A DNA stretch of 53,323 bases from Gp6-AA40 sp050742535 (GTDB taxonomy: Bacteria; Acidobacteriota; Vicinamibacteria; Vicinamibacterales; UBA2999): the NCBI GenBank assembly GCA_050742535.1, contig JBOGIQ010000007.1, positions 1 through 53,323 on the forward strand. Reading direction: 5' to 3'. The translations under genes were made by a program, and so were the position numbers. Under the pieces are notes generated by a model. The model ran no database searches, had not been told where the DNA came from, and worked only from the letters and a program-made list of their open reading frames with translations. Position 1 is the stretch's first letter. Each line of letters begins with the position of its first letter. Shown here in pieces: positions 22,280 through 30,192 of this stretch.

Positions 22280-23512
22280 ATGGAAACAGATGCGTTGCGT
22301 TCGACGGACCGCGGACACATTCCCGCCATTGCTGACCGCCCGCTGCTGACGCCGCAAGCGTCGCGGTCGTTCCGCTGGTTCGACATCGCAGCGGCAGTCA
22401 CGTGGGCGGCGTGCGGCCTGTGGCCGTTGTCCGCTGCGCTGTCTGGACAGTTTCCAGGCGCACCTGCGCTCGCCTATGTCATCGCGTTCGTGCTGAACGG
22501 GGCGACGCTTGCTGCGATTCTCACGCTGCCGCGCCGCGTACGCGTGCGGCACGCGCCACAGGTGTATCTTCTCCTGCTCGTCGTGGAATCCGCGACCGCA
22601 GTGGCACTGAATGCCTTGACCGCCGTGTACCTGCACGGCACGGGTGCGGGGCTCGGATTTCTGGTCATCGTCGCCGCGACGTTGCCGTATTTCTTTACTG
22701 CTCGTCCGACGTGGATCTGGATCGGTGTGCAAACCGTCGCGATGTTTGCATTTCTCGGCGGCGCCTTGACCACAGTCGAAGGGATGACGTTTTTCATCGC
22801 CGCGCTTGGCTTCCAGGTGTTCGCCGCATCGAGCTCGATCCTCGCCATCAGCGAAGGGCGCGCGCGCACCAACTTCGCACGAGCGAACGCCGAGCTGACC
22901 GCCACCCGCGAGCTGCTGGCCGAGAACAGCCGGACGTCGGAGCGGCTGCGAATCTCGCGTGATCTGCACGACACGCTCGGTCATCATCTGACGGCGCTCA
23001 GTCTGCAGTTGGACGTGGCCGCACGGCTGTCGGCAGGCAAGGCTGCCGAGCACGTTCAGCAGGCCCACGCGATCACGCGCTTGCTGCTCAGCGATGTGCG
23101 CAACGTCGTCAGCAGTCTCCGCGAATCGAGCAAGCTCAATCTGGCCGACGCGATCAAGGCGCTGGCCATCCAGCCCATCGAGGCCCGCGTGCACCTTACT
23201 CTGCCGGAGACGCTGATCGTCGAGGATGCAGCGCGCGCCGAGACGCTTCTACGAGCCGTTCAGGAAGTCCTGACGAACACGGCGCGGCATGCGTGCGCGC
23301 AAAATCTGTGGATCCGGCTCGAGCCGACCGACGGTGGCATCATGTTGAATACCCGCGACGACGGCCAGGGCACGAACGTCGTCTCTTTCGGCAACGGACT
23401 CAGGGGAATGACAGAACGGTTCCAGGAGCATGGCGGCCGCGTCGACGTCGAGTCCGGCGCCGGTGCCGGCTTCGAGGTGCGGGCGTTCCTTCCACTGCCA
23501 CCGTCCGCATGA
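22280..23512 (+). CDS. NarL-type sensor histidine kinase (HisKA_3)
   Basis: The protein has 410 residues from ATG 22280. About six membrane helices occupy residues 35-205 (for example ALAYVIAFVLNGATLAAILT, GLGFLVIVAATLPYFF, TFFIAALGFQVFAASSSILA). A cytoplasmic HisKA_3 dimerisation domain carries the phospho-acceptor His in ISRDLHDTLGHHLTALSLQL. HATPase_c has the N-box VQEVLTNTARHACA, DDGQG and NGLRGMTERFQEHGG. The layout resembles DesK-like kinases that sense membrane state. It is coupled by ATGA overlap to its LuxR-type regulator. Confidence 0.94.
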   Translation: METDALRSTDRGHIPAIADRPLLTPQASRSFRWFDIAAAVTWAACGLWPLSAALSGQFPGAPALAYVIAFVLNGATLAAILTLPRRVRVRHAPQVYLLLLVVESATAVALNALTAVYLHGTGAGLGFLVIVAATLPYFFTARPTWIWIGVQTVAMFAFLGGALTTVEGMTFFIAALGFQVFAASSSILAISEGRARTNFARANAELTATRELLAENSRTSERLRISRDLHDTLGHHLTALSLQLDVAARLSAGKAAEHVQQAHAITRLLLSDVRNVVSSLRESSKLNLADAIKALAIQPIEARVHLTLPETLIVEDAARAETLLRAVQEVLTNTARHACAQNLWIRLEPTDGGIMLNTRDDGQGTNVVSFGNGLRGMTERFQEHGGRVDVESGAGAGFEVRAFLPLPPSA

Positions 23513-24150
23513 TTCGTGTCGCGCTGGTCGACGATCAGACGCTGATCCGGCAGGGCGTCCGGTCGCTGCTCGAGCTGGCCGGCGACATCGACGTCATCGC
23601 GGAAGCCGCCGACGGCGATGAAGCCGTCGCCATGATTCGCCGCGAGCGTCCGGACGTCGTCCTCCTCGACCTGCGCATGCCCAGAAAGGACGGAGTCGAG
23701 GTCTTGCGTGAGTTGAATGCGGCGTCCGCCCTGCCGCCGACCATCATCCTCACGACGTTTGACGATGACGAGGCGCTGCTGGAGGCGGTGCGCGCGGGAG
23801 CACGCGGCTACCTGCTGAAGGACGTGTCGCTCGAGCGACTGACCGAAGCGATACGCGTCGTCGCGCAGGGTGCTTCCTTGATCAGGCCGGCCGTCACGGA
23901 GCGGGTACTGCGTGGTCTCGAACACATCCGCCGTGATTTCGAGGCGGCCAGCTCGCCCGATCCACTGACGGCGAGGGAAATCGAAGTCCTTCGACTGATC
24001 GCCGGCGGGTACAGCAACCGTGAAATCGCCCAGGCGCTTGGGACTGCGGAGGGCACGGTCAAGAACCACGCCTCGAGCATCCTGTCGAAGCTCGGCGTCC
24101 GGGATCGGACGCGCGCGGTCCTCAAGGCGCTGGAGCTCGGCTACATCTGA
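23509..24150 (+). CDS. NarL/LuxR-family response regulator
   Basis: The protein has 213 residues from ATG 23509, overlapping the kinase stop by ATGA. The receiver shows VALVDDQTLIRQGVRSLLEL, the phospho-acceptor Asp in DVVLLDLRMPRKDGVEVL and Lys in GYLLKDVSLERL. The C-terminal LuxR helix-turn-helix is LTAREIEVLRLIAGGYSNRE followed by IAQALGTAEGTVKNHASSIL. It is a DNA-binding regulator paired with the preceding DesK-like kinase. Its targets are unknown; the adjacent NatAB-like exporter is a reasonable guess, as kinase/regulator pairs of this kind often control neighbouring ABC exporters. Its last 10 bases overlap the convergent DUF72 gene. Confidence 0.95.
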   Translation: MIRVALVDDQTLIRQGVRSLLELAGDIDVIAEAADGDEAVAMIRRERPDVVLLDLRMPRKDGVEVLRELNAASALPPTIILTTFDDDEALLEAVRAGARGYLLKDVSLERLTEAIRVVAQGASLIRPAVTERVLRGLEHIRRDFEAASSPDPLTAREIEVLRLIAGGYSNREIAQALGTAEGTVKNHASSILSKLGVRDRTRAVLKALELGYI

Positions 24151-24863
24151 GCGCGACCTGAAGGAACTCCCAGCGACTGCATCAACATCGTGCCGAACTC
24201 GGGCCCCTTCCCTGACTCCTCATGCTTGAAATACACGAACACCTCGCCGCAGCCTGACGTCTGTTCGCGAATCACCCCGGCCCACTTCGCGATATCCTCC
24301 GGCGTGTAGCCCTCGTCACGCAGGCGGAAGTACGCATAGTCCGCGGTAATCTCCACCGGCGTGGCGAGCTTCTCGCTGTCGGCCACGCAGAGCGCCAGGT
24401 TGCGGGCCCGCAGCCGCCCGTAAGTTTCCTCGTCCAGCCACGACGGGTGGCGGAACTCGAAGGCCGCGCAGACGCGCGGCGGAAACGCCTCGAGGAAGGC
24501 ATCGAACAGCGCGAGATCCTTCTTCAGGTTCGGCGGCAGTTGAAACAACAGGGCGCCGAGCTTGGGGCCCAGCACTGCAGCTGTTTCGAGGAACTGACGG
24601 ACGCGATCGGCGCAGTCGCGCAGGCGCGCGTCGTGGGTGATCCGCTTCGGCGCCTTCAGCGTCAGCTTGAACCGATCGGGCGTCGCCGCGTTCCAGCCTT
24701 CGAGAATCTTCTCGTTCGGCGTGCGATAGAAGGTGTAGTTGATCTCGACGGTCGGGAATCGCTCGGCGTAATACGGCAGCATCTTCGCCGCCGCCAGCTT
24801 CTCGGGGTAGAAGGTGCCTCGCCATTCCGGGTAGTTGTACCCGGACGTGCCAATCCAGATCAT
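24141..24863 (-). CDS. DUF72 (YecE-like) protein
   Basis: The protein has 240 residues from ATG 24863, which overlaps the permease stop (ATGA). The family signature is strong: MIWIGTSGYNYPEWRGTFYP at the start, FPTVEINYTFYRTPNEKILE, APKRITHDARL, GALLFQLPPNLKKDLALFDA, AFEFRHPSWL, then TADYAYFRLRDEG and VFVYFKHEESG. DUF72 proteins fold as TIM barrels; their reaction is not established. A cysteine in TSGCGEVFVYF is near the end. It is the third gene of an operon with the NatAB-like exporter. Confidence 0.93.
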   Translation of the reverse strand: MIWIGTSGYNYPEWRGTFYPEKLAAAKMLPYYAERFPTVEINYTFYRTPNEKILEGWNAATPDRFKLTLKAPKRITHDARLRDCADRVRQFLETAAVLGPKLGALLFQLPPNLKKDLALFDAFLEAFPPRVCAAFEFRHPSWLDEETYGRLRARNLALCVADSEKLATPVEITADYAYFRLRDEGYTPEDIAKWAGVIREQTSGCGEVFVYFKHEESGKGPEFGTMLMQSLGVPSGRAQM

Positions 24864-26212
24864 GCTTCGCGGGCCCAGCGGATGAGCGTCCGGATGTCCG
24901 GCGGCTTGCCGTGCATCAGCAGGCCGACCTTGAACACCTTGCCCGCGAACCAGACGGCGGCACACGCCCCGGCAATACCAACGACCAGCGTCAGCCACAC
25001 CTGCCACGCGGGCGGCGGCACGTCCGACGCCATCCGCGTCATCATCGCGATGGTGTTGACCGGCGGAATGAAGCTGAGCGCCACGCTGAGCGGCGAATTC
25101 GGCGCGCGGCCGATCATCGGCGACAGCATGTACGGCAGGATCAGCAGCAGCATCACCGGTCCCATCAGTGACTGCGCCTCCTGTATCTCGTTGACCGATG
25201 CGCCAATCGACATCATCAACGCACCGAAGATCAGGTAAGTGATGAGGAAGAACGCCAGCAGGTAGACGATCAGCATCGGGTCGATGATGCCGAGCATCGC
25301 GAAGGAATACAGCGCCAGCAGGCCGAGGCCGAGGTAGATCGACATGGCGAGCAGACCCACCCCGAGCTGACCGATCAGTTTCCCCGCCATCAGCTCGAAT
25401 GGAGAGACGGCCGACAGCAGCACTTCGACGACACGACTGGATTTCTCCTCGACCGTCGACGTCATCAGCGTCTGGCCGCCGGTGATCACGCCGACGAACA
25501 GCAGCAGGCCGACCATGAACGGGAGGAAGCGCATGAACCGTCGCTGACCGCTCTGCTCGCCGGCGGCGGTCACGACGACGGCGTCGGGGCGCGTCACCCG
25601 CGTCATCACGTCGATGCGTTTCGGATCCAGCGCCGCGACGTTCAGCCGCGCGGCCACCAGCGCCTCGCGCAGCGAATCGTGCAGCGCCGTCTCGGTGTCC
25701 TCGTCGAGACCGCGTGAGACGTAGAGGTCATAGGTCCCGAACGCCGCCGAGCCGGCTGCACCCTGCGTGGCATCCGTGTGAACCACCACGAGCGCGAGCA
25801 GACGGGTCGCCGGATCGTCGGACGACAGCTTCCGTTTCTCCGCGTCGAGCTCCGTCTCCGCGGGGCGTTCGACGAGCGTGAGGTCGGGAACCCTGCCGAC
25901 CGCTCGCTGAACAACCGCATCGGTTGCGCCGCCGGGAATCCCGCGCATGGTCCGCATGGCGTTCTCCCGCCGGCGTGCCTCGATCGCGGACGACGCAAGC
26001 GTCGATCGCAACATCGGCGTGACGCGGCCGGTTGGATCGATCACCGCGACGGTTCCAGCAACCCGTGGCTGGCTCGCGACGCTGAGCAGCCGTGGGCCTG
26101 CAAGCAGGAACAATGCGATCAGCGCCGGAAAGATGAACAGGCCGATCAGAAAGCCTCTGTTCGAGACGGTGGCCATGAACTCCCGCTGCGCGATCAGAAC
26201 GACTCTCTTCAC
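24860..26212 (-). CDS. ABC-2 type transporter permease (NatB-like)
   Basis: The protein has 450 residues from ATG 26212, overlapping the ATPase stop by ATGA. It has one N-terminal helix (about 18-38, FLIGLFIFPALIALFLLAGP) and a large extracytoplasmic region of about 190 residues. Five C-terminal helices follow (for example FMRFLPFMVGLLLFVGVITG, MLIVYLLAFFLITYLIFGAL, LVVGIAGACAAVWFAG). The segment VEEKSSRVVEVLLSAVSPFE is a hallmark of NatB/YhaP-type export permeases. It works with the next-upstream ATPase. The substrate is unknown: NatAB exports sodium, but relatives export drugs or peptides. Confidence 0.9.
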   Translation of the reverse strand: MKRVVLIAQREFMATVSNRGFLIGLFIFPALIALFLLAGPRLLSVASQPRVAGTVAVIDPTGRVTPMLRSTLASSAIEARRRENAMRTMRGIPGGATDAVVQRAVGRVPDLTLVERPAETELDAEKRKLSSDDPATRLLALVVVHTDATQGAAGSAAFGTYDLYVSRGLDEDTETALHDSLREALVAARLNVAALDPKRIDVMTRVTRPDAVVVTAAGEQSGQRRFMRFLPFMVGLLLFVGVITGGQTLMTSTVEEKSSRVVEVLLSAVSPFELMAGKLIGQLGVGLLAMSIYLGLGLLALYSFAMLGIIDPMLIVYLLAFFLITYLIFGALMMSIGASVNEIQEAQSLMGPVMLLLILPYMLSPMIGRAPNSPLSVALSFIPPVNTIAMMTRMASDVPPPAWQVWLTLVVGIAGACAAVWFAGKVFKVGLLMHGKPPDIRTLIRWAREA

Positions 26213-27189
26213 GTCAGCGCTCCTTCCGTGGCAACCCCCTGGAGGTTTTCCCGGAGGGCACGCTCGGTCTCGGGATTCCGCGCGTCGGCCGCAACCAGAC
26301 GCAGGAACACGTCCTCGAGCCGCAGGCGCGCCATGGCGAGCCGTGCCACACGGACCTGCGCGGCAATCTGCTGCATGGCCGTCGTGGGATCTGCGCCGGG
26401 CAGGAGGTGCACGTCGCAGCCGTCGGCGGTCGGCTGGACCTCCGCCACGCCGGGAATCTCTCGAAGCAGCTGCAGCGGTGTGCCCTCATCCAGCGGCTCG
26501 ACCTGGATCGTCCGCGGATCGTATTGGCGCCTGAGACCGGCCATCGGCTCGTCGAGCACCTTGCGGCCGCGGTGAATCATCACCACGTGCTGGCACAGCT
26601 CCTCGGCGTGCGCCATGATGTGCGTCGAGAACAGAATCGTCGCTCCGCGCTGCTGCTCCGCCGCGACCAGCTCCTTCAGCCGCTTGACGCTGACGGGATC
26701 GAGGCCGCTGAACGGCTCGTCGAGGATGATCAACTCCGGCCGGTTGATAATCGCGGCGACGAACTCCACGCGGTGCAGCATCCCCTTCGACAGCTCCTCG
26801 CAGCGTTTCTTCTCGACGTTGACGAGCCCGGTCTGCTCCAGGAGCTGGCTGGCTCGAGGCAGCGCCTCGTCCTCAGGCACACCCTTGAGCTGGGCGATAT
26901 ACGCGAGAAAATCACCGACGCGCATCCGGCGATAGACGCCGCGCTCCTCCGGAAGGTATCCGATGCGGTCTTTGGCTTCGAGCGCGGACCGGTGCCCAAG
27001 GACCGACACGGTGCCCGAGTCGGCAAAGAGAATGGACATGATGATCCGGATGCAGGTCGTTTTGCCCGCGCCGCTCGGACCGATGAATCCATAGGTCGCG
27101 CCCCGCGGTACGACCAGATCCAGCTCGTCGACCGCGCGCGTGGCGCCGAAAGTCTTGGTCAGGCGCTCGAGGCGCAGGGCGGGTTCCAT
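26209..27189 (-). CDS. ABC transporter ATP-binding protein (NatA-like)
   Basis: The protein has 326 residues from ATG 27189, preceded by AAAGGA at good spacing. The nucleotide-binding domain has Walker A GPSGAGKTT (about residues 38-46), the ABC signature LSKGMLHRVEF, Walker B LIILDEPFSGLDP and the switch His in STHIMAHAEEL. The 80-residue C-terminal extension is of the DUF4162 type common in NatA and other ABC-2 exporter ATPases. It heads a three-gene operon with the permease and the DUF72 gene. A TATAAG box lies at 27209-27214, giving a short leader with a ribosome site. Confidence 0.94.
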   Translation of the reverse strand: MEPALRLERLTKTFGATRAVDELDLVVPRGATYGFIGPSGAGKTTCIRIIMSILFADSGTVSVLGHRSALEAKDRIGYLPEERGVYRRMRVGDFLAYIAQLKGVPEDEALPRASQLLEQTGLVNVEKKRCEELSKGMLHRVEFVAAIINRPELIILDEPFSGLDPVSVKRLKELVAAEQQRGATILFSTHIMAHAEELCQHVVMIHRGRKVLDEPMAGLRRQYDPRTIQVEPLDEGTPLQLLREIPGVAEVQPTADGCDVHLLPGADPTTAMQQIAAQVRVARLAMARLRLEDVFLRLVAADARNPETERALRENLQGVATEGALT

Positions 27190-27208
27190 CGATGTCCTTT
27201 CGCGTGCG

Positions 27209-27214
27209 CTTATA
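27209..27214 (-). promoter_or_regulatory. -10 element of the NatAB-like operon
   Basis: TATAAG (minus strand) lies 19 nt before the ATG at 27189. It gives a leader of about 12 nt containing AAAGGA. Unlike many heads in this window, this unit is not predicted to be leaderless. Confidence 0.4.
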
Positions 27215-27271
27215 CCATGGCACCCTAAAGGAGCGCCCGACGTGCTGCCTCGCCGAAGCGCGAAGGCGGGT

Positions 27272-27277
27272 TAGAGT
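27272..27277 (+). promoter_or_regulatory. -10 element of the SCO-like gene, predicting a leaderless mRNA
   Basis: TAGAGT stands 8 nt before ATG 27286, with no Shine-Dalgarno site between; it matches consensus at four of six positions. Confidence 0.4.
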
Positions 27278-27285
27278 GGATACGG

Positions 27286-28140
27286 ATGCACCTGCGAATG
27301 GTTTCCCTGGTGGCCGTCGTGCTCGTGGCCGCATGCGATCGCGAACCGCCGGCCAGGCAATACGAGCTCACAGGTCAGATTCTGGCTGTCGACACGGCGC
27401 GCAATGAAGTCCTGATCAAACACGACAACGTCAGGAACTTCATGCCCGCGATGACGATGCCGTTCACGGTGAAGGACCCGTCGCTGCTGTCGGGCCGCGA
27501 GCCCGGCGACCTGGTCACTGCAACCCTGGTGGTTGGCGAAACCAGCGCTCACTTGTCATCGCTGACACGCACCGGGCACGCGAAGCTCGAAACGCCGCCC
27601 GTGGTGTCGGACGCGCCGCGCGTCCTCATGCCGGGAGAACCGGTGCCCGATGCGCTGCTCGTCGATCAGCGGGACAAGGCGCGGCCGTTCTCCAGCTTCA
27701 AAGGCCACCGCGTCGCGATCACATTCATGTTCACGCGTTGTCCGCTCCCTGCCTTCTGTCCGCTGATGGACAGACACTTCGCCGCCGTGCAAACGACCAT
27801 TCAGGGGGCGGCGGACATGCGCGACGTCCGTCTCGTCAGCATGACTCTCGATCCGGAGTTCGACACCCCGGCCGTGCTGAGCCGGCACGCCGCCCGTCTC
27901 AACGCCGATCCGGCCGTCTGGAGTTTCGTGACCGGAGAGCCGAACGCCGCCGCCGACTTCGCCCGCCAGTTCGGAATCTACACGGAACGTGATCTCGGCA
28001 CCGGCGCGAACCTCGTGCACAACCTGCGCACCGCCATCGTCGACGCCGATGGACGGATGGTGAAAGTCCATTCCGGCAACGACTGGACGCCGGCCGATCT
28101 CGTTGCGGACCTCAAAGCGACGCCCGCTCCCGCGCACTGA
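27286..28140 (+). CDS. SCO1/SenC-family lipoprotein with N-terminal CusF-like copper-binding domain
   Basis: The protein has 284 residues. A lipobox (VAAC, Cys 18) ends the signal. Residues about 25-100 resemble the CusF-type small beta barrel (YELTGQILAVDTARNEVLIK; MPAMTMPFTVKDPSLLSG, with the methionines and a KHDNVRNFMP stretch that suggest copper binding). Residues 115-280 are a SCO thioredoxin fold. The metal-site cysteines are in FTRCPLPAFCPLMDRHFAAV, spaced C-x5-C instead of the usual C-x3-C, and the SCO histidine is in LVHNLRTAIVD. SCO proteins help assemble CuA in cytochrome oxidase or act in thiol/disulfide chemistry. The fusion makes a copper role likely. Confidence 0.9.
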   Translation: MHLRMVSLVAVVLVAACDREPPARQYELTGQILAVDTARNEVLIKHDNVRNFMPAMTMPFTVKDPSLLSGREPGDLVTATLVVGETSAHLSSLTRTGHAKLETPPVVSDAPRVLMPGEPVPDALLVDQRDKARPFSSFKGHRVAITFMFTRCPLPAFCPLMDRHFAAVQTTIQGAADMRDVRLVSMTLDPEFDTPAVLSRHAARLNADPAVWSFVTGEPNAAADFARQFGIYTERDLGTGANLVHNLRTAIVDADGRMVKVHSGNDWTPADLVADLKATPAPAH

Positions 28141-28813
28141 GCCGGTCGTTCCGCCGCGCCTGCCGTTCACGGCCGCCGAGGAGCGGGTGATCGCGCGCCT
28201 GCGCACGCCGGCAGCGGTCCAGGGCTGGCTGAACAACCTGCCGTACAACCAGGAGAAAGGCGGCGAGACGCTCAGGTCGTTCCGCGGCGTGGTGCGCCAC
28301 GGAACCGCGCACTGCCTCGAGGCCGCGCTCTCCGCGGCGGTGATTCTCGAGCAGCACCGCTACCCGCCGCTGGTCCTGAGCTTTGAATCGATCGACCTGC
28401 TCGATCACGTGATCTTCGTCTACCGGACGTCGACTGGATGGGGATCGGTGGCGCGCTCGCGCGATCCCGGACTGCACGGCCGGAAACCGCTGTTTGCGAC
28501 GCCGCGCGCGCTGGCACTCAGCTACTACGACGAGTACATCGACTTCACCGGCCGGGTGAAAGCGTATGGAGTCGCGGATCTCCGCGGGCTCGACCCGTAC
28601 GACTGGCGGCTGTCCGGGAAGAACGTCTGGAGGGTCGAGCAGATGCTGATCGACTGGCCGCATCGCCGGATTCGAACGTCCGACGACAAGGCGGACGCGA
28701 TGCGGCGCCGTTATCGCGCATTTCGCGAGACGCACGGCTACAAGCCCTGGAAGTACTACAAGGGCCGCGACCGCTGGATGCCGCTGCCGCCGGAATTCAG
28801 AGAGCGCGGGTGA
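28103..28813 (+). CDS. Transglutaminase-like cysteine protein of unknown function
   Basis: The protein has up to 236 residues. The first usable start is TTG 28103, overlapping the SCO gene by 38 bases; GTG 28186 is an alternative. The central stretch RHGTAHCLEAALSAAVILEQ, with Cys in HCLEAAL, followed by PPLVLSFESIDLLDHVIFVY and a His in DHV, resembles a transglutaminase-like Cys-His arrangement. The C-terminus is strongly basic and aromatic (YKPWKYYKGRDRWMPLPPEF). No family is named with certainty. It is followed by a REP-like palindrome and then by a convergent small gene. Confidence 0.7.
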   Translation: MRTSKRRPLPRTEPVVPPRLPFTAAEERVIARLRTPAAVQGWLNNLPYNQEKGGETLRSFRGVVRHGTAHCLEAALSAAVILEQHRYPPLVLSFESIDLLDHVIFVYRTSTGWGSVARSRDPGLHGRKPLFATPRALALSYYDEYIDFTGRVKAYGVADLRGLDPYDWRLSGKNVWRVEQMLIDWPHRRIRTSDDKADAMRRRYRAFRETHGYKPWKYYKGRDRWMPLPPEFRERG

Positions 28814-28819
28814 CTCACG

Positions 28820-28841
28820 TAGTGTCCGCCTTTAGGCGGAC
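28820..28841 (+). repeat. REP-like palindrome (GTAG foot, TTTA loop)
   Basis: GTAG foot (28819-28822), stem GTCCGCC (28824-28830), loop TTTA, complement GGCGGAC (28835-28841). It lies between two convergent stop codons. A 15-base block around the foot recurs inverted at 29909-29930. Confidence 0.8.
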
Positions 28842-28843
28842 CC

Positions 28844-29146
28844 TCAGTCCAGATCGAAATCACGCAGCGGCTTCGTCACTGGCTCGACGTGTGCCTGCTT
28901 GAGCGCTTCCTCGAACCTCCGCGCCAGCGCATCGTCCCGGCCCTTCTCGTTCTCGACCGACTGCTCGAACAGCGCCTCGCGCCGCGCGGCCTGCGCCGCA
29001 AGAATCTGCGAGGCGTCCTGCAGCTCGGGCTTGTCCGCCCGCTCCGGCTCGCGGTGCGACACCACGCGTCCGAGGTTCACGTCAATGACCAGCGACGAGC
29101 GGCAGCACGGACAGGTGACCTCGATCTCGCTCTTCAGCTTAGCCAT
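28844..29146 (-). CDS. Small protein with CPCC motif (zinc-ribbon-like N-terminus)
   Basis: The protein has 100 residues from ATG 29146. The start EIEVTCPCCRSSLVIDVNLG holds CPxC-like cysteines (C12, C14, C15) in the pattern of half a zinc ribbon. No second cysteine pair follows, so it may bind metal only as a dimer. The remainder is charged and helical (ILAAQAARREALFEQSVENE, ALARRFEEALKQAH), like a coiled coil. Its -10 box overlaps that of the divergent phosphatase gene, and both start without a leader. I do not recognise the family. Confidence 0.65.
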   Translation of the reverse strand: MAKLKSEIEVTCPCCRSSLVIDVNLGRVVSHREPERADKPELQDASQILAAQAARREALFEQSVENEKGRDDALARRFEEALKQAHVEPVTKPLRDFDLD

Positions 29147-29151
29147 GCGGA

Positions 29152-29158
29152 TATTCTA
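29152..29158. promoter_or_regulatory. Bidirectional -10 element for two divergent leaderless genes
   Basis: The 7-mer TATTCTA reads TATTCT (29152-29157) on the plus strand and TAGAAT (29153-29158) on the minus strand. The first is 9 nt before TTG 29167; the second is 6 nt before ATG 29146. The start codons are only 20 bases apart, so there is no room for separate promoters. Confidence 0.55.
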
Positions 29159-29166
29159 GTTGGTAG

Positions 29167-29898
29167 TTGAGCGAAGCCCACTGGCGCACCCTCAGGGTCG
29201 CCACCTACAACATCCACCGCTGCCGCGGTCTCGACGGCCGCACCAATCCAGCGCGGGTGGCCGAGGTCATCCGCGACATCGACGCCGACGTCGTCGCCTT
29301 GCAGGAGGTGATCGGCGCCAGCCAGACGTCACCGGGCCACGCCGAGGAGCTCGGTGCGATGCTCGGCATGGGCTGGGCCATGGCCCCGGCGCGTCACCTG
29401 CGCGGGTCGCTCTTCGGGAACGTGGTGATGAGCCGCCTGCCGATCCGGCAGCATTCGCAGTACGACCTCTCGTGGCGGACGTGCGAACCGCGCTGCTGCC
29501 AGCGCGTCGATATCGAAATCGGCAACGACACATTGCACTTGTATAACGTTCATCTCGGCACGGCGCTCCTCGAACGGCGCCACCAGGCAGGCCGGCTCAG
29601 TGCGATCCTCCACGACCGCCGCGTCGGCGTCCCGAAAGTCGTGCTCGGCGACTTCAACGAATGGATGCGCGGCATGGCCACCGAAATGCTGACGGAACGC
29701 CTGAAAAGCATCGACCTGCGCGCCCACCTCCGGCGCCGGCGCACCTATCCCGGGGTATTCCCGGTCCTGCACCTGGATCACATCTATTACGAGGGGAATG
29801 TCGAAGTGGTGAAGCTCGAATTGCCGCGAACGCGGCGCTCACTGATGGCGTCGGACCACCTGCCGCTCATCGCTGAGCTGCGGGTGCAGTTCTCGTAG
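29167..29898 (+). CDS. Endonuclease/exonuclease/phosphatase family protein
   Basis: The protein has 243 residues from TTG 29167. Catalytic landmarks of the fold are LRVATYNIHRCRGLDGRT (Asn), VVALQEVIGAS (metal-binding Glu), LHLYNVHLGT (His), KVVLGDFNEWM (Asp/Asn) and LDHIYYEG with MASDHLPLIAEL (final Asp-His). It has no signal peptide, so it is probably cytosolic. The family includes nucleases, sphingomyelinase-like and phosphoinositide phosphatases; the substrate cannot be assigned. No start codon other than TTG fits the conserved N-terminus. Confidence 0.9.
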   Translation: MSEAHWRTLRVATYNIHRCRGLDGRTNPARVAEVIRDIDADVVALQEVIGASQTSPGHAEELGAMLGMGWAMAPARHLRGSLFGNVVMSRLPIRQHSQYDLSWRTCEPRCCQRVDIEIGNDTLHLYNVHLGTALLERRHQAGRLSAILHDRRVGVPKVVLGDFNEWMRGMATEMLTERLKSIDLRAHLRRRRTYPGVFPVLHLDHIYYEGNVEVVKLELPRTRRSLMASDHLPLIAELRVQFS

Positions 29899-29905
29899 CG
29901 GCTTG

Positions 29906-29930
29906 GTCCGCCTGAAGGCGGACACTACGT
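29906..29930 (-). repeat. REP-like palindrome, inverted orientation
   Basis: Read on the minus strand it has the GTAG foot (29924-29927 region), stem GTCCGCC, loop TTCA (TGAA on plus, 29913-29916) and complement. It lies between convergent stop codons and mirrors the element at 28820. Confidence 0.8.
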
Positions 29931-29947
29931 GCGCCTAACTGTCTTTT

Positions 29948-30172
29948 CTAACCTTCCTCTTCGTACTCTTCCTCTTCAAGCGGCAGGGAGCGCGTCGGCG
30001 GACGCAGCGCTTCGCGATAATCGTAGAGCGGCAAATCGCGAACGTGCAGTGAGATGACGCAGCAGGTCCCCTTCTCGTCGACGACGACGGTGACCGGGCT
30101 CCCTTCCACGCCTTCGCGAAAGGCGATCCGGCAGCCGCAGGCGAGGCGTGCGTGCGTGAATCCCTTCAGCAT
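29948..30172 (-). CDS. Small cysteine-containing protein with acidic tail
   Basis: The protein has 74 residues from ATG 30172, which stands 6 nt after a TATGAT box. The N-terminal part (HARLACGCRIAFREG; DEKGTCCVISLHVRD) has four cysteines in two pairs, CxC and CC, which could bind a metal. The C-terminal part is LPLEEEEYEEEG, very acidic. No family is recognised. It lies upstream of the TlpA-like gene in the opposite transcriptional sense of the phosphatase and is followed by a REP-like palindrome. Confidence 0.6.
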   Translation of the reverse strand: MLKGFTHARLACGCRIAFREGVEGSPVTVVVDEKGTCCVISLHVRDLPLYDYREALRPPTRSLPLEEEEYEEEG

Positions 30173-30178
30173 GCACGG

Positions 30179-30184
30179 ATCATA
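30179..30184 (-). promoter_or_regulatory. -10 element of the small cysteine protein gene
   Basis: TATGAT (minus strand, five of six consensus) is 6 nt before ATG 30172, predicting a leaderless mRNA. Confidence 0.5.
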
Positions 30185-30192
30185 CTACCTTT

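Noticed and set aside
22169..23194. N-terminal extension of the first TIGR03435 protein to 620 residues
   Set aside because: The extension is antisense to the DesK-like kinase; the signal peptide at 22168 marks the true start.
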